From contig KN834754.1 of NCBI GenBank assembly GCA_000827265.1, positions 264,831 to 328,830 of the forward strand: a DNA stretch of 64,000 nt, read 5' to 3'. The translations under genes and the position numbers were made by a program. A model generated the notes under the pieces. The model was not told the DNA's origin, searched no databases, and saw nothing but the letters and a program-made list of their open reading frames with translations. The stretch is from Collybiopsis luxurians FD-317 M1 (Eukaryota; Basidiomycota; Agaricomycetes; Agaricales; Omphalotaceae). Below are positions 45,265 through 56,258 of this stretch, one piece after another. Every line of letters starts with the position of its first letter. Positions within the stretch are counted from its first letter, which is position 1.

Positions 45265-46291
45265 ATGACCTCCATATCTTCGATGGAGACTATTACTCCA
45301 TCAGTCCAGCCTCATTCTCCTTCTTCCCCCTCTGACGATGAAGATCTTGGCCGTCGAAGAATATGGGAAGATGGTGACGAACTACATTCATCCAAAGCGT
45401 CGTTAAGCAAAGGAAAACAGAAAGAGAGTTCGGATGAGGAAGGTTCTGAAGAGCCTGGAGCTACTGGTGTATACCCTCCAATAAATGACGAAGAAGCGGA
45501 GACACGGAGAATTGAAGAGGTTAATATCCCTCGCGACTCTTCCTAACAATCTGCTCATAGCATCTAATTCCAGAACCTCAGACGATGGCAAATCAACGAA
45601 ATGCAAAAGCGAAAAGCTGCGAGAGATTCCACAGCCGCTAAATCTTCTCAGTCGTCCTCCGAACCAGGCTGGAGAACTAGTTCGATATGGGCAAAATCAA
45701 ATCTTCGGCAGCGGGAGCTGGGAAAGCATGCAGCTTTGGGTTCTCAGGATTCCATCGAGCATCTGCCTTTGGACAATCTAGTAACAACACCAGGACCTTC
45801 ACCTTCACCCTCGCCTGCGCCTTCTCCACGGCAGCCTGATGTAGAAGAAGACCCGCAGAATCCTTTCGCCAACCCTCCTATTTCTCCCTTTGCGGACTCA
45901 CAACAGGTAACAGCTGTCATGAGTCCTTCAGATCCTCCGTCTACCGACCTTGATCATCCTATTGTGGTCACTCCGACACCCGAACGCCCAACATTATTAG
46001 CTAAATCATCCTCATTTTCTCGGCCTCCGCCGCCCCGACCATTAAATCTACCTCCGCCCAAGACTCCACCACTGCCAGTTGACACTCCCCCGCATGCAAT
46101 TTCTCCCCCGTCACTGGACAGCCAATCCCGGCAAAGCGAAGCGCTGCAGAAGGAGACAAGATGGTGGCATGAATGGTTATGTGGATGCGGAGAAGACCGT
46201 GAGGCGGATAATCAGGTATGTTCTAACTTGGCTGTTCATCGGTCAAACTCAACCTTCCTCGCAGGTGGGACGGACCAATCCATTCGAATGA
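45265..46291 (+). CDS. Disordered proline/serine-rich protein with conserved C-terminal motif, unknown function
   Basis: From the first ATG (45265): an acidic low-complexity start (SSPSDDEDLGRRRIWEDGDE), then after an intron (about 45520-45573) a basic helix NLRRWQINEMQKRKAARDST with SSIWAKSNLRQRELGKHAA, then a long proline-rich region (PSPSPSPAPSPRQP; RPPPPRPLNLPPPKTPPLPV) with SH3-ligand-like PxxP motifs. The C-terminus (ETRWWHEWLCGCGEDREADN) joins across a last intron to QVGRTNPFE. The WWHEWLCGCGE plus RTNPFE ending is distinctive and probably the conserved element; its cysteines could be lipidated (inference). Function unknown. The frame is open upstream to 45175 but without an ATG. Confidence 0.65.
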
Positions 46292-46455
46292 TTTTCATGG
46301 ATATATCTATGGTTACCCATCCTATCATTGTTATACTGTATGCTTGGACTAAACATTACGGACTCGATGTAGATTTTCAACGTCCTATTTGATGCGAAAC
46401 TGTAGCTATCTTTGATCTCTCTGAAGTTATTCCCCAGAAAGATCGACAGCCAGTG

Positions 46456-48961
46456 TTATTCAGTGACTGTATCCACTCTGACGGCCTCAGGTTGTTGCGG
46501 AAGACGTGTACCATCAATTGGGTAGTCAACCTATTGTAAATGCCTTGAGCGCGAACGTAGGCTTGCCGAGGGCTAAAGAGACTTATTCACTCACATTATT
46601 ATTATGCTCGCTCTGTTGTCGTAGCGGCGGAAGCGGAGCTGCTCCTAAACGAGGACTGGGTCTCGCCGGTGTAATTGCAACATTTTCGCCCGCTGGGAGG
46701 TTCATTTCGATGTCAAGTGTAGCAGAAGGCGAAACCACCACCTTCGTGGACTGAGAGTGGGACCAGAAAACCCAATCCGGGACGTTGGCAAGTGCAGTTA
46801 ACGTTGCCGATACAGATGAGGTACGGGGCAGAATACGCTTTCCAAACGAAAAGAATGGTATAGAAAGACCGTCTGGAAGTCGAGATCAGTAATTCTTTCT
46901 GGGGGATGAACATAGGTACCCACGTAGGAGAATTGAGCACAGAACGATGAAGGCGACGACAGGCTGGACATAAAGAGCCAAAAGTTCTTCTTGGCTTTGT
47001 GGCGGATCGTGAGGTTTAGGCAGTTCGGTCAGTGCGAGGGTTGAGATAAAAACAGCTCCTACTCCCATCTGCGGCCGTTGTCAGGACACTCGAATATTGC
47101 AGGAAAGGATACTTACCGGGCCTATTACGGGGTCATACATCGAAAAATCAGTACGGAGGTTCCAATTACTTGCAGTTGCTTACCGTAGTGGCCGGAAAAT
47201 AACGCCTCCTGCCATGAGGTGATTTCCGGGATCCATTTGTACAAAATTAGTAGGGCTGGTATCCTCCTGAAGATCGCGATGAAAATGAACAGAACAATCA
47301 GTCGCCATGGTTCGATCCCTAGAGAAGGGGTGCTAAAGTTTTGAAAAGGCAACCAAGCGCCTGAATGACTGAACGTAAGGGCTTGGAACAGCTTGTCCTC
47401 CTGGCATCCGACGTACCGATATAAATAAAGCATGCACCTGAAAGAGTATAATGCAAAATTCAGGATCCGGAGTCAGTAATGCAGAGGCCACGTACAATTA
47501 AGAATAAAGTCGATCACGGGGGCAAATACTTCGCCTTCGGTCTGTTCATTGAAATGACCATCCCAGGATATGGCACAACCTATTATTTTCCGATGAGAGG
47601 AATTCATGTAAAACCTTCGAAGCATACCTGCAGCAAAGGCGGCCAACAAATCATCACTTCCGATGGTTTTGGCTACGCCAATGGCGAAAAAAGACACAGC
47701 TATGTACTGAGCTACGTAGGATTCTTTATCGACGAATCCTCTGCGCTTTGACAGCTGTAAGAGATGGGAGAAGAGGTAACCTGCAAAGTGTCTATGAACG
47801 TTCGGTCTGATTCTTCGAATGAAATTAGCCAACCCATCACTGCTCCTAAAACTGTCCCCAGTATGACTTGGTCTATTGCCTATTCAATCTCCGAATTCAT
47901 AATGAAATTTAGGAAAACTGAAACTCACACAACCAGCCAACCAGAAACCACTTGCCGAACGCGACGCGTTTGGAAGACTCGACGGTCAGGAATATGGAAA
48001 TACTCAGGAATGGATATGCTAAACCGTCGTTCGCGGCTGACTCGGCCGCTAAAATGTGACGAAGGTCTTCAGGGACGTGTTTTTTGGCGTAGTTACCGCC
48101 TGATCGAAGTATTAATGACAGACACTGGGTGTGACTGGCAGAATACACACCGACTATGGATGAACAGATGATTGGATCCGTTGGCGTTAGACACGCGGCT
48201 ATAACGAGGCAGGACACGTAGGTGAGGCTTGGAAAGAGGACTATCAACATTCCTACACATGGGTTCGAATAAGTAGAGCAGTTGCTGCGAATGAAAGGGT
48301 ATTCACCTCCTACGATGAGCCATCCGATTGCCATGGTTGGAACGACCATTACCAGAAGCGAACCTGCATGTTTCCATATGTACTTGTTCGGTAGATCAAC
48401 ACCTATTTTTTGATGCAAAAATGGAGAAGTGGATAAAAAATTCAGTTGGATTACTTAGATCAGAGGTACTTGCCAATCAGAAATAGACCAATAGCGAGAA
48501 CGATTCGCATTACTTCCAAGGTGAGTTCATGTTCACCTTGGGATAGCCAGGATCTGGGATCAAATATGTTTGCGCACGCCGGACCTATGATAATGCCAAA
48601 GACGGTTCCGAGGACGACTTCGTTCACATAGAACTGAAAGATTTGGACGGTTCATGAGTAAACGAGGAAAGAAAGGGACCTTGTACCTGCCTTTTCTTTC
48701 ATGAGAAAGGAAAATAGGGAGAAGACTAAAACAAATCTGTGTGACTACAAGTCAGTCTGATATTGGAACGGAATCGAGGATATCTCACCCTCCTAAACCT
48801 AGTAAAATTTGGGACATTCAATGATGTACAGGATTGGAAGCGAGAGATGAGTACGCACACATATATGCCAATCCTGGAGCAGATAGCTGAGGTGAAGATG
48901 AGCAAAAAAAAAGTAGAGCTCAGAGTGAAGTATGGCATACTTGTATGAGTTGGAGAGTCAT
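46456..48961 (-). CDS. NHA1: Plasma-membrane Na+,K+/H+ antiporter (Nha1/Sod2 type)
   Basis: Exports alkali cations in exchange for protons. The N-terminus is built from tiny exons: MTLQLIQ (21 nt), DWHI plus one base (13 nt), CLGG (10 nt), then FVLVFSLFSFLMKEK and, after a GC-AG intron, FYVNEVVLGTVFGIIIGPAC. CPA1 hallmarks follow: ANIFDPRSWLSQGEHELTLE, then CLVIAACLTPTDPIICSSIV, whose TD pair is functional, and HILAAESAANDGLAYPFLSI with the conserved ND. Later helices include YVAQYIAVSFFAIGVAKTIG, DLLAAFAAGCAISWDGHFNE and LALTELPKPHDPP. The cytosolic C-terminus is short for Nha1 and its last intron joins SEHNNN to VDYPIDGTRLPQQPEAVRVD. About fifteen introns. All membrane signatures are intact. 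Confidence 0.9.
48634..48690 (-). other. GC-AG intron in NHA1
   Basis: The exon ends GAAAAG, the donor is GCAGGT and the acceptor is CTTTCAG; 57 nt. It gives LMKEKFYVNEVVLG in frame. Using the GT four bases downstream would shift the frame. Confidence 0.75.
48789..48873 (-). other. Micro-exons of 13 nt and 10 nt in NHA1
   Basis: Exon 2 is 48861-48873 (encodes DWHI plus one base) and exon 3 is 48789-48798 (completes C, then LGG). Flanking splice sites are canonical (CTCCAG before exon 2, GTGTGC after it; TTACTAG before exon 3, GTGAGA after it). The result, DWHICLGGFVLVFS, matches the usual antiporter start. Confidence 0.7.
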
Positions 48962-49123
48962 TGTACTGGCAAAGGTGGTGGAGGCAATGTAGAATGATTG
49001 TGGAAGCCATGATGAATGCCAGTATTATATATGTATATGGTGTACGATTAGCGCTAGGAGTAATAACATTAATAAGAAATTGACAAATCGGCCCGTTATC
49101 CCTTTCACTCAGCTTTCGCCATC

Positions 49124-49700
49124 ATGCTGGGCAGAACTGCCCTGCTAGCACGCCCGCGAATAATTACACCTATCATCAGACAGAGATATGCATCCAATGA
49201 CCACCATCACCATATAGAAGAGGATTCTAGCGTTTACACCAAAGAAGGCAGGCCTCCAGTCCCAGCGCCATCGTTGTAATATGCTCAGCGATTCACTTTT
49301 TCCAGGATTTACTTCCCCAGCCTGGCGCAGATTCTTCATTGCATCAATTCTCGTTGGCGCTGCGTACAAATTTGCCCCGGAACCTTCCGAAGAGGCCTTC
49401 ATTACCCGTTGGCTTTCAATGTACACAACAACTTCCGAAAAATGGTTGGATATAAATGTCGGACACACTGTTTTATCTCAAGATTCTGCAGAAGCTGTAA
49501 AGCTGTTCACTACTGCGGCGAGGCCTCCTGTACATCGCATGCGATTCCCTCAGTGGGTACTTTGTTGCATCTCCACCTAATTTTGCGGCTGAGTTCCCTT
49601 TCTCTTGCTCAGAATGATGGACAATGCTTCTCCATTCAATGTGCCTGTGGGACTTGATGCAGATACTCGGGATTTTGTAGCAAAAAATGAACATGAGTAG
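49124..49700 (+). CDS. Small mitochondrial complex I accessory subunit (17.8 kDa/ESSS-like)
   Basis: A basic presequence (MLGRTALLARPRIITPIIRQ) is followed by a histidine stretch (YASNDHHHHIEED), then SVYTKEGFTSPAWRRFFIAS, one membrane helix (ILVGAAYKFAPEPSEEAF) and a soluble tail (TRWLSMYTTTSEKWLDINVG; SPFNVPVGLDADTRDFVAKN). The order of His-rich matrix end, single helix and C-terminal tail ending in a conserved proline-phenylalanine-rich segment matches the fungal complex I subunit called 17.8 kDa in Neurospora, related to NDUFB11/ESSS. The first intron (49248-49305) has a GC donor; the second (about 49555-49612) is GT-AG. The identity is moderately sure; the mitochondrial membrane character is clear. 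Confidence 0.7.
49248..49305 (+). other. GC-AG intron in the complex I subunit gene
   Basis: The exon ends AAAGAAG, the donor is GCAGGC and the acceptor is TTTCCAG; 58 nt. It gives YTKEGFTSPAWRR. Every nearby GT donor yields the wrong phase or an intron under 20 nt. Confidence 0.75.
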
Positions 49701-49842
49701 CGTAGTGCCAAATTGGTTGCCAGTAGAATCACGTGACTAAATTAAATTGAATCTTGAACCGTTTATTGCCAACTCGTTCACCGCAACCGTGATCTCCTCC
49801 CACCAGGACGAGCTCTGAGCTCCTCGTCCGCTCGTCCTCAAC

Positions 49843-52800
49843 ATGTTATCTTTTCCTCTACTGTTGCTCGCAAGTGCCAATGCCGCCTGGGCAGCCGACT
49901 CGTTGCCTCTCGTAGACTTTGATCGTATGGGCAAAGTTGGCCTCGCTGGTGCATTTGCAGGACTTGACCTCTTTCATAATAATTCTCATACATTCGACTC
50001 TACAACATCCACCCTTCTTTCCCGTTCATCCACCGGTTCACTTTCCCCTATAGCCTCCACGAATTCCGGCGGCCGCATCTCAGCAGGGTGTACTCTCGAC
50101 AGTTCTTTCTATTTTGCCGGATTATTTTCGTCTATTGGCTCTATTTCAGCCTCTAATATTGCATCGTATTCGCCTTCTTCGGGTAAATTCGCAAGTCTAG
50201 GGTCTGGCGGTCCTAATGGCGAGATCAACGCCGTCTTCTGCGACTCGAAGAACAAGAAGGTTTGGGTTGGAGGTTCATTTTCTTCCCCTGGAGCATCGGT
50301 TGCTATATGGGACCCATCAGGGAATTCTTGGTCAAAAGCCCCGTTCAATGGTTTGACTGGTGCACAAAGTCGTGTGTTGTCCATCACCTCCAATTCTTCA
50401 GAATCCAGCATCTTTTTCGCTGGTTCCTTCATAACGTCTTTTCAAGGAAATGGCACCGTTCTGAATAGTACGAACAACCCTAATGTTCCTTTCTCTCCTG
50501 GGGCCACGCCGTTTTCCTCATCCCTTGTCCCTATTGCCCTCCAAAACGCGCAGATAGTTGGTTCACCTTCATCAACCGACTCGCAGTTCAGCAACATTTC
50601 AAACGTTCTCTGCCCTGCAGGGTCCGATGGTCCAGGAAACACCTGGTTTGCGGCTGACAGTAATCAAGCGGTAATTACAGTTCGCGATTTCACCTTTTTG
50701 GAAGCGAGTGGTATTCGGCTAGGGAATACCTTCCAAAGTAATCATGGAACAACGGCATTCAGGCAGGTCAAGTTTCTTTCCATCCTCAAACTCGTCTAAT
50801 TCCCAATACGTAGTGTTACCACCATTCCAGACAATACTGTTCAAACTCTCACCTATGTTGATCCCACGACTCAACAGAATACTACTTGTTCTACCACTTG
50901 CCCTCTTTCCACCGATTCTTCAGTTCTGTACCAAGATTTCCTATTCAACTCGCCACAATCTATCACTGGAGTGCAGATCACTTTGTCAGAATGGGTAGGG
51001 GATGGCCCGGGGCTTCATATTCTGCAGTTGCTGTCTTCGGGAGCTTTCGCCTCCGCCGTCGATTCCGATAACAGTTTATCTTGTTTCGCTCCTAATCCCT
51101 CCAATACGTCGCGAACAGGCGACTGGGAGGTGAAAGTCGCGAAAACAGATATCGCAGGAACCACGCAATCGGTCCTTGTTGCTGACGTAAATGTTGGGAC
51201 TTCTGCGTCTTCAGGCCCTAGCGTTACGTGGCAGCCCTATGTCTCCGCGTCTGGTAACTACAACGTGAACCTACTTGTTCCCGGCTGCACAAACTTGCAA
51301 GATTGTGCTGCGCGGACATCAGTCAAAGTCACCGTCTTTCCCGGCAATGGTTTGAACCCCACCGTTACGACTGTGGATCAGACTAACACGGATGACGCCG
51401 CCATCCCTATCTATAATGGCCCAATCCTGCCTACGACACCGGATTTCGTCACCACAATTACTATGACTTTAGCTGATAGTCCGAGTGGGAGCGGCTCGAA
51501 CGGGCAGTATGAAATTGTTGCAGATCGGATTCAGTTGGTTCTGACCTCTGCGAATGTGACATCTTCTTCAAACTCGAGCAACTCTACCGACAACTCTCTG
51601 GGTTCGAATCTAGGCTTCGGGTTTTTCGAGTGGCCCCTTGGTAGCTCTTCGTCTCTTGATGCCACCCACACACTCCCCAACTCGACCAAAACGCCAACTG
51701 ATGAGGCTGCCATTCTTCTTTTCAATGGTATTGGAGGTAACGGCACTATATCCAGCGAAAACGCCGCCATCGCTGGTGTTGCACATCATTCATCTGGAAC
51801 CATCTTTCTTGCGGGTAACTTCACGACGTCTTCGAATTCTAACAACATTGTCTCTTTTAAAGATAATTCTGTGTCAGCTCTGCCCAATAATGGACTAGGT
51901 GGATCTGTCACTTCCTTGGCTCTTTCTGGGGACAACCTATTTGTTGGTGGTTCTTTTATCGATACATCCTCAGCGTCTACGAACGGAATGCTCAAAGGTG
52001 TTGCTTTATACAATGTCCAAAATCAGAAGTGGAGCCCACTGGGTGCTGGCTTGAATGGCAAGGTGACTAGTCTCGCTATTAGCGACGGCCAGCTACTCGT
52101 CGCTGGATCATTTACTAAACTGTTCACGTCTTCGTCGGACAATACGGGCTTCGATGCACCTGGGTTCGCAGTTTGGAATATTTCCAATTCGGTTTGGGTC
52201 AACAGTGGCGGGTTTGTGGTTGGCTCCATGAGCTTTGTCGCGAATCAAACTGCCCCACAGTATATTGCCGGTAACGTCGTGACATCAGAGTCATTCGGCG
52301 CCAGTGGTATGGTCACGGTTCAGAACAGTGGCTCTGACATACCTGCTATCTCTCCTTTGAGTGTTCAACTCGATGGTTCAGTCGCTTCCACGGGCTCCTC
52401 TTCCAATACCAGGAGGTTTCATATCCCTCGTACTTCCTGGGTCTCTCATGTTCGTCTGGCCCATCTGTTCTCCAAACGACAGTCCTCAAACTCCTTGGCT
52501 GCTCTTCCTCCTCCTCTTCCAGCTACTGCCCCCGCTGTTTTGGCCGGTGCTTTCTGGACAAATAGTACATCGGGCGATGAAGTCGCTATTATTGGCGGAA
52601 ACTTTTCCTTCACACCTTCCGGTTCTTCATTCGGTTCACCCGAGGCTTCCAATGTTGCCATCTATGACCAGAATCAGAGTAAAATCAGTGCTCTCAAGGG
52701 TAATCAGGTTAATGGAACTGTCCGTTCTCTCTTGGTCGTTCAAGACATTCTTTACGTTGGAGGCGAATTCACTGTCAGCGGTCTCGAGGTAAATGGCTTT

Positions 52801-54371
52801 GCAATTTATGATCTGGTCAAGCAAGAGTGGGATAGTTCCGGTGTCCAAGCTTTGCAGCCCAGCTCGGGATCGTCTGTTGTTGTTCGTTCAATCTCCACTT
52901 CCACATCGAAAGCCAACACAATTATCGTCGCGGGTACTTTTGCGCAAGCAGGCTCTTCAAGCTGCCAAGCAATCTGCTCTCTGGACACTTCTTCCAACCA
53001 GTGGAATTCGCTCGGTAGTGGTATCATTGGCGAAGTTTCTACTGTGGTGTATGCAGGAGTATGTTTAACTTTTTGCGCTTCTTCTATCACTGACATATAC
53101 TCTCCGCAGAACAACCAAGATACACTCATTGCTGCGGGCTCTATCGCTCTATCTGACCACACTGCGGCTAATGTGGCACAATTGTCTTTCGCGAACTTGT
53201 CGTGGACTGCCGTTGGCTCAAGCTCGGATATTCCTGGCCCAGTTACAGCTTTGGAGGTCAACGACGCCAATGCCAACAGTATTTTTGCTGCTGGAAAGTG
53301 AGTACCATGGTTCATCAATGCTATCTATCTCAACACAATTCAGAACGAGTGAGAATGCCACTTTCTTGTCTTTCTTTGATGGCCATAATTGGACGACCTT
53401 GGGTGGGTTACTGTCGCGACTGTATGATTTTGAGATACTCACAATTCAACAGCATCGACGCTTCAGAAAGATACTGTCATCTCGCAGCTCGCCATGGTTC
53501 CTCTCCAAGACACCCATGCCGGTAACAGCATAATTGAGTCTGATCGAATGCTCATGATATCTGGCTCTCTGGATGATCCTTCGTTCGGAAACGCATCTAC
53601 GGCCCTTTTTGACGGCGCAAGTTTCTTTCCATATATCACATCTTCTACCGTCTCTGGGACTGCAGGCTCTGTTTCTTCTCTTTTCCATTCACTCGCTACT
53701 TTTAGTTTCACACAGAGGCGTGAGTGTTCAGCATGCACCGACGTTTTTTTAACTGATCTATCCTTTTGTCAGATTTCCTCGCCACTGGTGTCGTCATCCT
53801 CATCTCAATCGCCATATCCGCTGGTGTGGTCTTCCTCTTGGCTCTTATCGGGATACTATGGACACTCTTTGCCCGACGAGACCGTAATGACAATATGAAA
53901 CAATATGAAGGAGCAGAAGACGATGACTCTATCCATCATCGACCGTCATCTCTTCTCGAGCATATCAATGCGGCAACGCGTGGAACTATCATCGGTGTGA
54001 GTCCTTTCGCGCAGCATGGTGACGAAAAAGAAGAAGAGAGGGTTGAGGGTGACGGTATGGAGGCGGACGACGTGCATGACGGGGACAACTACGTTCGTGC
54101 TGAGACTCCAAGTGCATACGGCGGTGCAATGGGGAACGACGAGACGAGTCGACCCGCACATGCTCGATATTCCTTCGATGGGGTTGGCGAAGGCGAACTC
54201 CCACTTACGGCTGGAGCCGAAGTAGAGGTTTTGGATGACCGAGATCATGCGTGCGTTTTTCGTTGATACTCCTAAGAGCTGGACTGACTAAACGGTGTTT
54301 CTAGCTGGTGGTATGCACGGGACGTAAGAACGGGCCAAGAAGGTGTCGTCCCGGCAGCTTATTTATACTAG
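49843..54371 (+). CDS. RAX2: Rax2-like polarity protein with C-terminal SH3 domain
   Basis: A type I membrane landmark protein for polarised growth (yeast Rax2 marks bud sites with Rax1). Signal peptide MLSFPLLLLASANAAWA. The long ectodomain consists of kelch/beta-propeller-like repeats, each with a VGGSF or AGSFT type core: KVWVGGSFSSPGASVAIWDP, LFVGGSFIDTSSAST, LLVAGSFTKLF, ILYVGGEFTVSGLEVNGFAI, IIVAGTFAQAGSSSC. Many N-glycosylation sequons. A transmembrane helix (LATGVVILISIAISAGVVFL) near 53775 is followed by an acidic tail. The last two exons encode a complete SH3: HARYSFDGVGEGELPLTAGA, then VEVLDDRDHAWWYARDVRTG and EGVVPAAYLY at the stop. Six or so introns. The SH3 is absent from yeast Rax2 as I know it; it could recruit proline-rich polarity factors (inference). 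Confidence 0.9.
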
Positions 54372-54572
54372 AATATGTAATTATTTTGTCCACTCGTTTG
54401 GTCGATTGTTCCGTTAGCTGGCTTTCGCGCGCTCTACGTATACCCGCTTCTTTCACGACAGTTTTGACACTCTTCACACATTCATGTTTTTAATAGCACT
54501 GCAATGGTTTCACACTATATCAAACACTCTAATTTACGACCCCATTTCCAATTCAATGCAACGACTTTGCAA

Positions 54573-56123
54573 TCATTGTAATACTAAGATGAGCATCAGT
54601 ATCGAAAACTGGATGAGAAGAATAAAGATGCACGGACATGGATCTCTAAAATGCTTTTGATTGTTGTGTCTGAAAGCAACCTTGGTCTTGAAGTTTTCAC
54701 GGCGCTTCTGATCTCTAAACTCGCGAACATGTCTACCTGCTTCCCTTGCTTCACCTTTATTACGCGCCTTCACAACATCCATTCCACTTCCAAATGCACC
54801 AAAACCGCCTTTTCGAGGAACCAGAACAGAATTCTTGTCTCCCAATAGGCGACGAACGATGGCAGCTCCAGAATTTGGATCGACTTCTTTTCCACCTCTA
54901 GGTGCACTAGGGAAGGATTGTGCATAGTATCTCCGCATACTTCGGTGGCCTATTCGTGCACCGGAAGGCAGCACAAGCTCGTAATTCGAGTCCCCGTATG
55001 TAATTGTGTTGTCTGGAAGAGCTGCGTCGTCTGATTCCCCGTCCTTGTCCTCGTCAATCATCTCGTCCACTTCGCTCCCGTCATCCTCGCTGTCTTCCCA
55101 TTCTTCACTATCTTCCGCGAGATTCTTGGCCGCCCTGTGTTTGCGAGCCTCAGCATCAGGATATGAGGAAGTGAAGTCGTAATAATCGGAAATCTCCAAA
55201 CGATCATCTTCGGTATCGTAAGCGACTTTGCAGTGGCTCTTATCTGTCATGTGTTTCCGTACCGCGTCCAATGTGCGGAACTCTCGTCCTTTGCCGTTAC
55301 AGAAGATGCACACGTTCCCAACCGCGATCTTCTCCCCTAGATAATTTATAAGGCCCTCAACGTCTACGAGATATTCGGCATCTGGTATGAAGAAGGAATG
55401 CATTGAAGCCATATGCAGAAGATTGGCTTGGAGATCGAGCAGTTCGGACGAGCAGAACAGACAGTGAGCGGGAGATAAACGGGATCTAGCAGCAGCGATC
55501 TTCTGATCTATAGTTTCATCAATTTCCTCATCTCCAGCAGAATCATCTACGACAAGAGAAACAGGAGCATCAAGCTTGTTATCCGAGAGATTGACAGCGG
55601 CCATTTCTGACGAGGGGATTTGATCTTTGATTTCCTCTTCTTCTTCTTCTTCTTCTTCAGAGTCTGTTCCGAGGCCGTCCTTCTTTGCGAGTTTGGCGGC
55701 CAGTCTCAAACTGGCTTGAAGTTCATTTTCCTTGTGTTTCTTTGAATTTAGATGGGACCGATAGGCATTTTCCGATGAGTACGTTTTGCTGGATATATTA
55801 AGCACTGCAGAGCGACCGCGACCCTAAAGACTCACTTGCACACCTGGCAAACAGACCCTTTCAGCGAAGACATTATTGCGGTCTCCTTTCTTCGTTCGGT
55901 AACCTTATCATTGAATACAGCGGCACTGACTGGGGGCAAGCCAGCTACGCGACGCTTCATGTTGTATCTATGGTGGTCTGAACGGTAGTGCATGCCTGTA
56001 AATGAGCTCAGATGTTATCATCCAGATTAGCGGACAAGACTTCGAGGACGCACGCTGTTCCTCGGCGGAAACAAATGCTATGGAGCACGATATGCATGTA
56101 AACAAGTGCTGTTGTCCTTCCAT
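54573..56123 (-). CDS. REI1: Cytosolic 60S ribosome maturation factor Rei1
   Basis: A zinc-finger protein that helps release Arx1 from cytosolic pre-60S particles. Exon 1 starts MEGQQHLFTCISCSIAFVSA, a C2H2 finger completed across an intron as EEQRMHYRSDHHRYNMKRRV. The next exon gives GSVCQVCNKTYSSENAYRSH and LNSKKHKENE, the second finger. After an acidic run (EEEEEEEEE) come HCLFCSSELLDLQANLLHMA and VCIFCNGKGREFRTLDAVRK with HMTDKSHCK. The conserved end is MDVVKARNKGEAREAGRHVR, then VAFRHNNQKHFRDP spliced to LLQ and the stop. The HFRDPLLQ tail, which inserts into the ribosome exit tunnel in Rei1, is complete only with the last 47-nt intron. All four fingers are intact. Confidence 0.95.
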
Positions 56124-56258
56124 GCTGATTGTGAGGATGAAGGTAAGAGTCAACTCGAGTTTTAAAAAAAAAACTACGATGACTAATGACTGGCGCCTGG
56201 CTTTTGCTGAATGATATGATTCAAAGCCGATATGGTACAGTGTGCGATACAATTATAT

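Noticed and set aside
47305..47325. tRNA-like T-arm GGTTCGATCCC
   Set aside because: Lies inside an NHA1 exon; no acceptor stem, D-arm or anticodon arm can be drawn.
52806..53318. 170-codon frame on the minus strand
   Set aside because: Antisense shadow of the RAX2 exon, whose repeats are clear on the plus strand.
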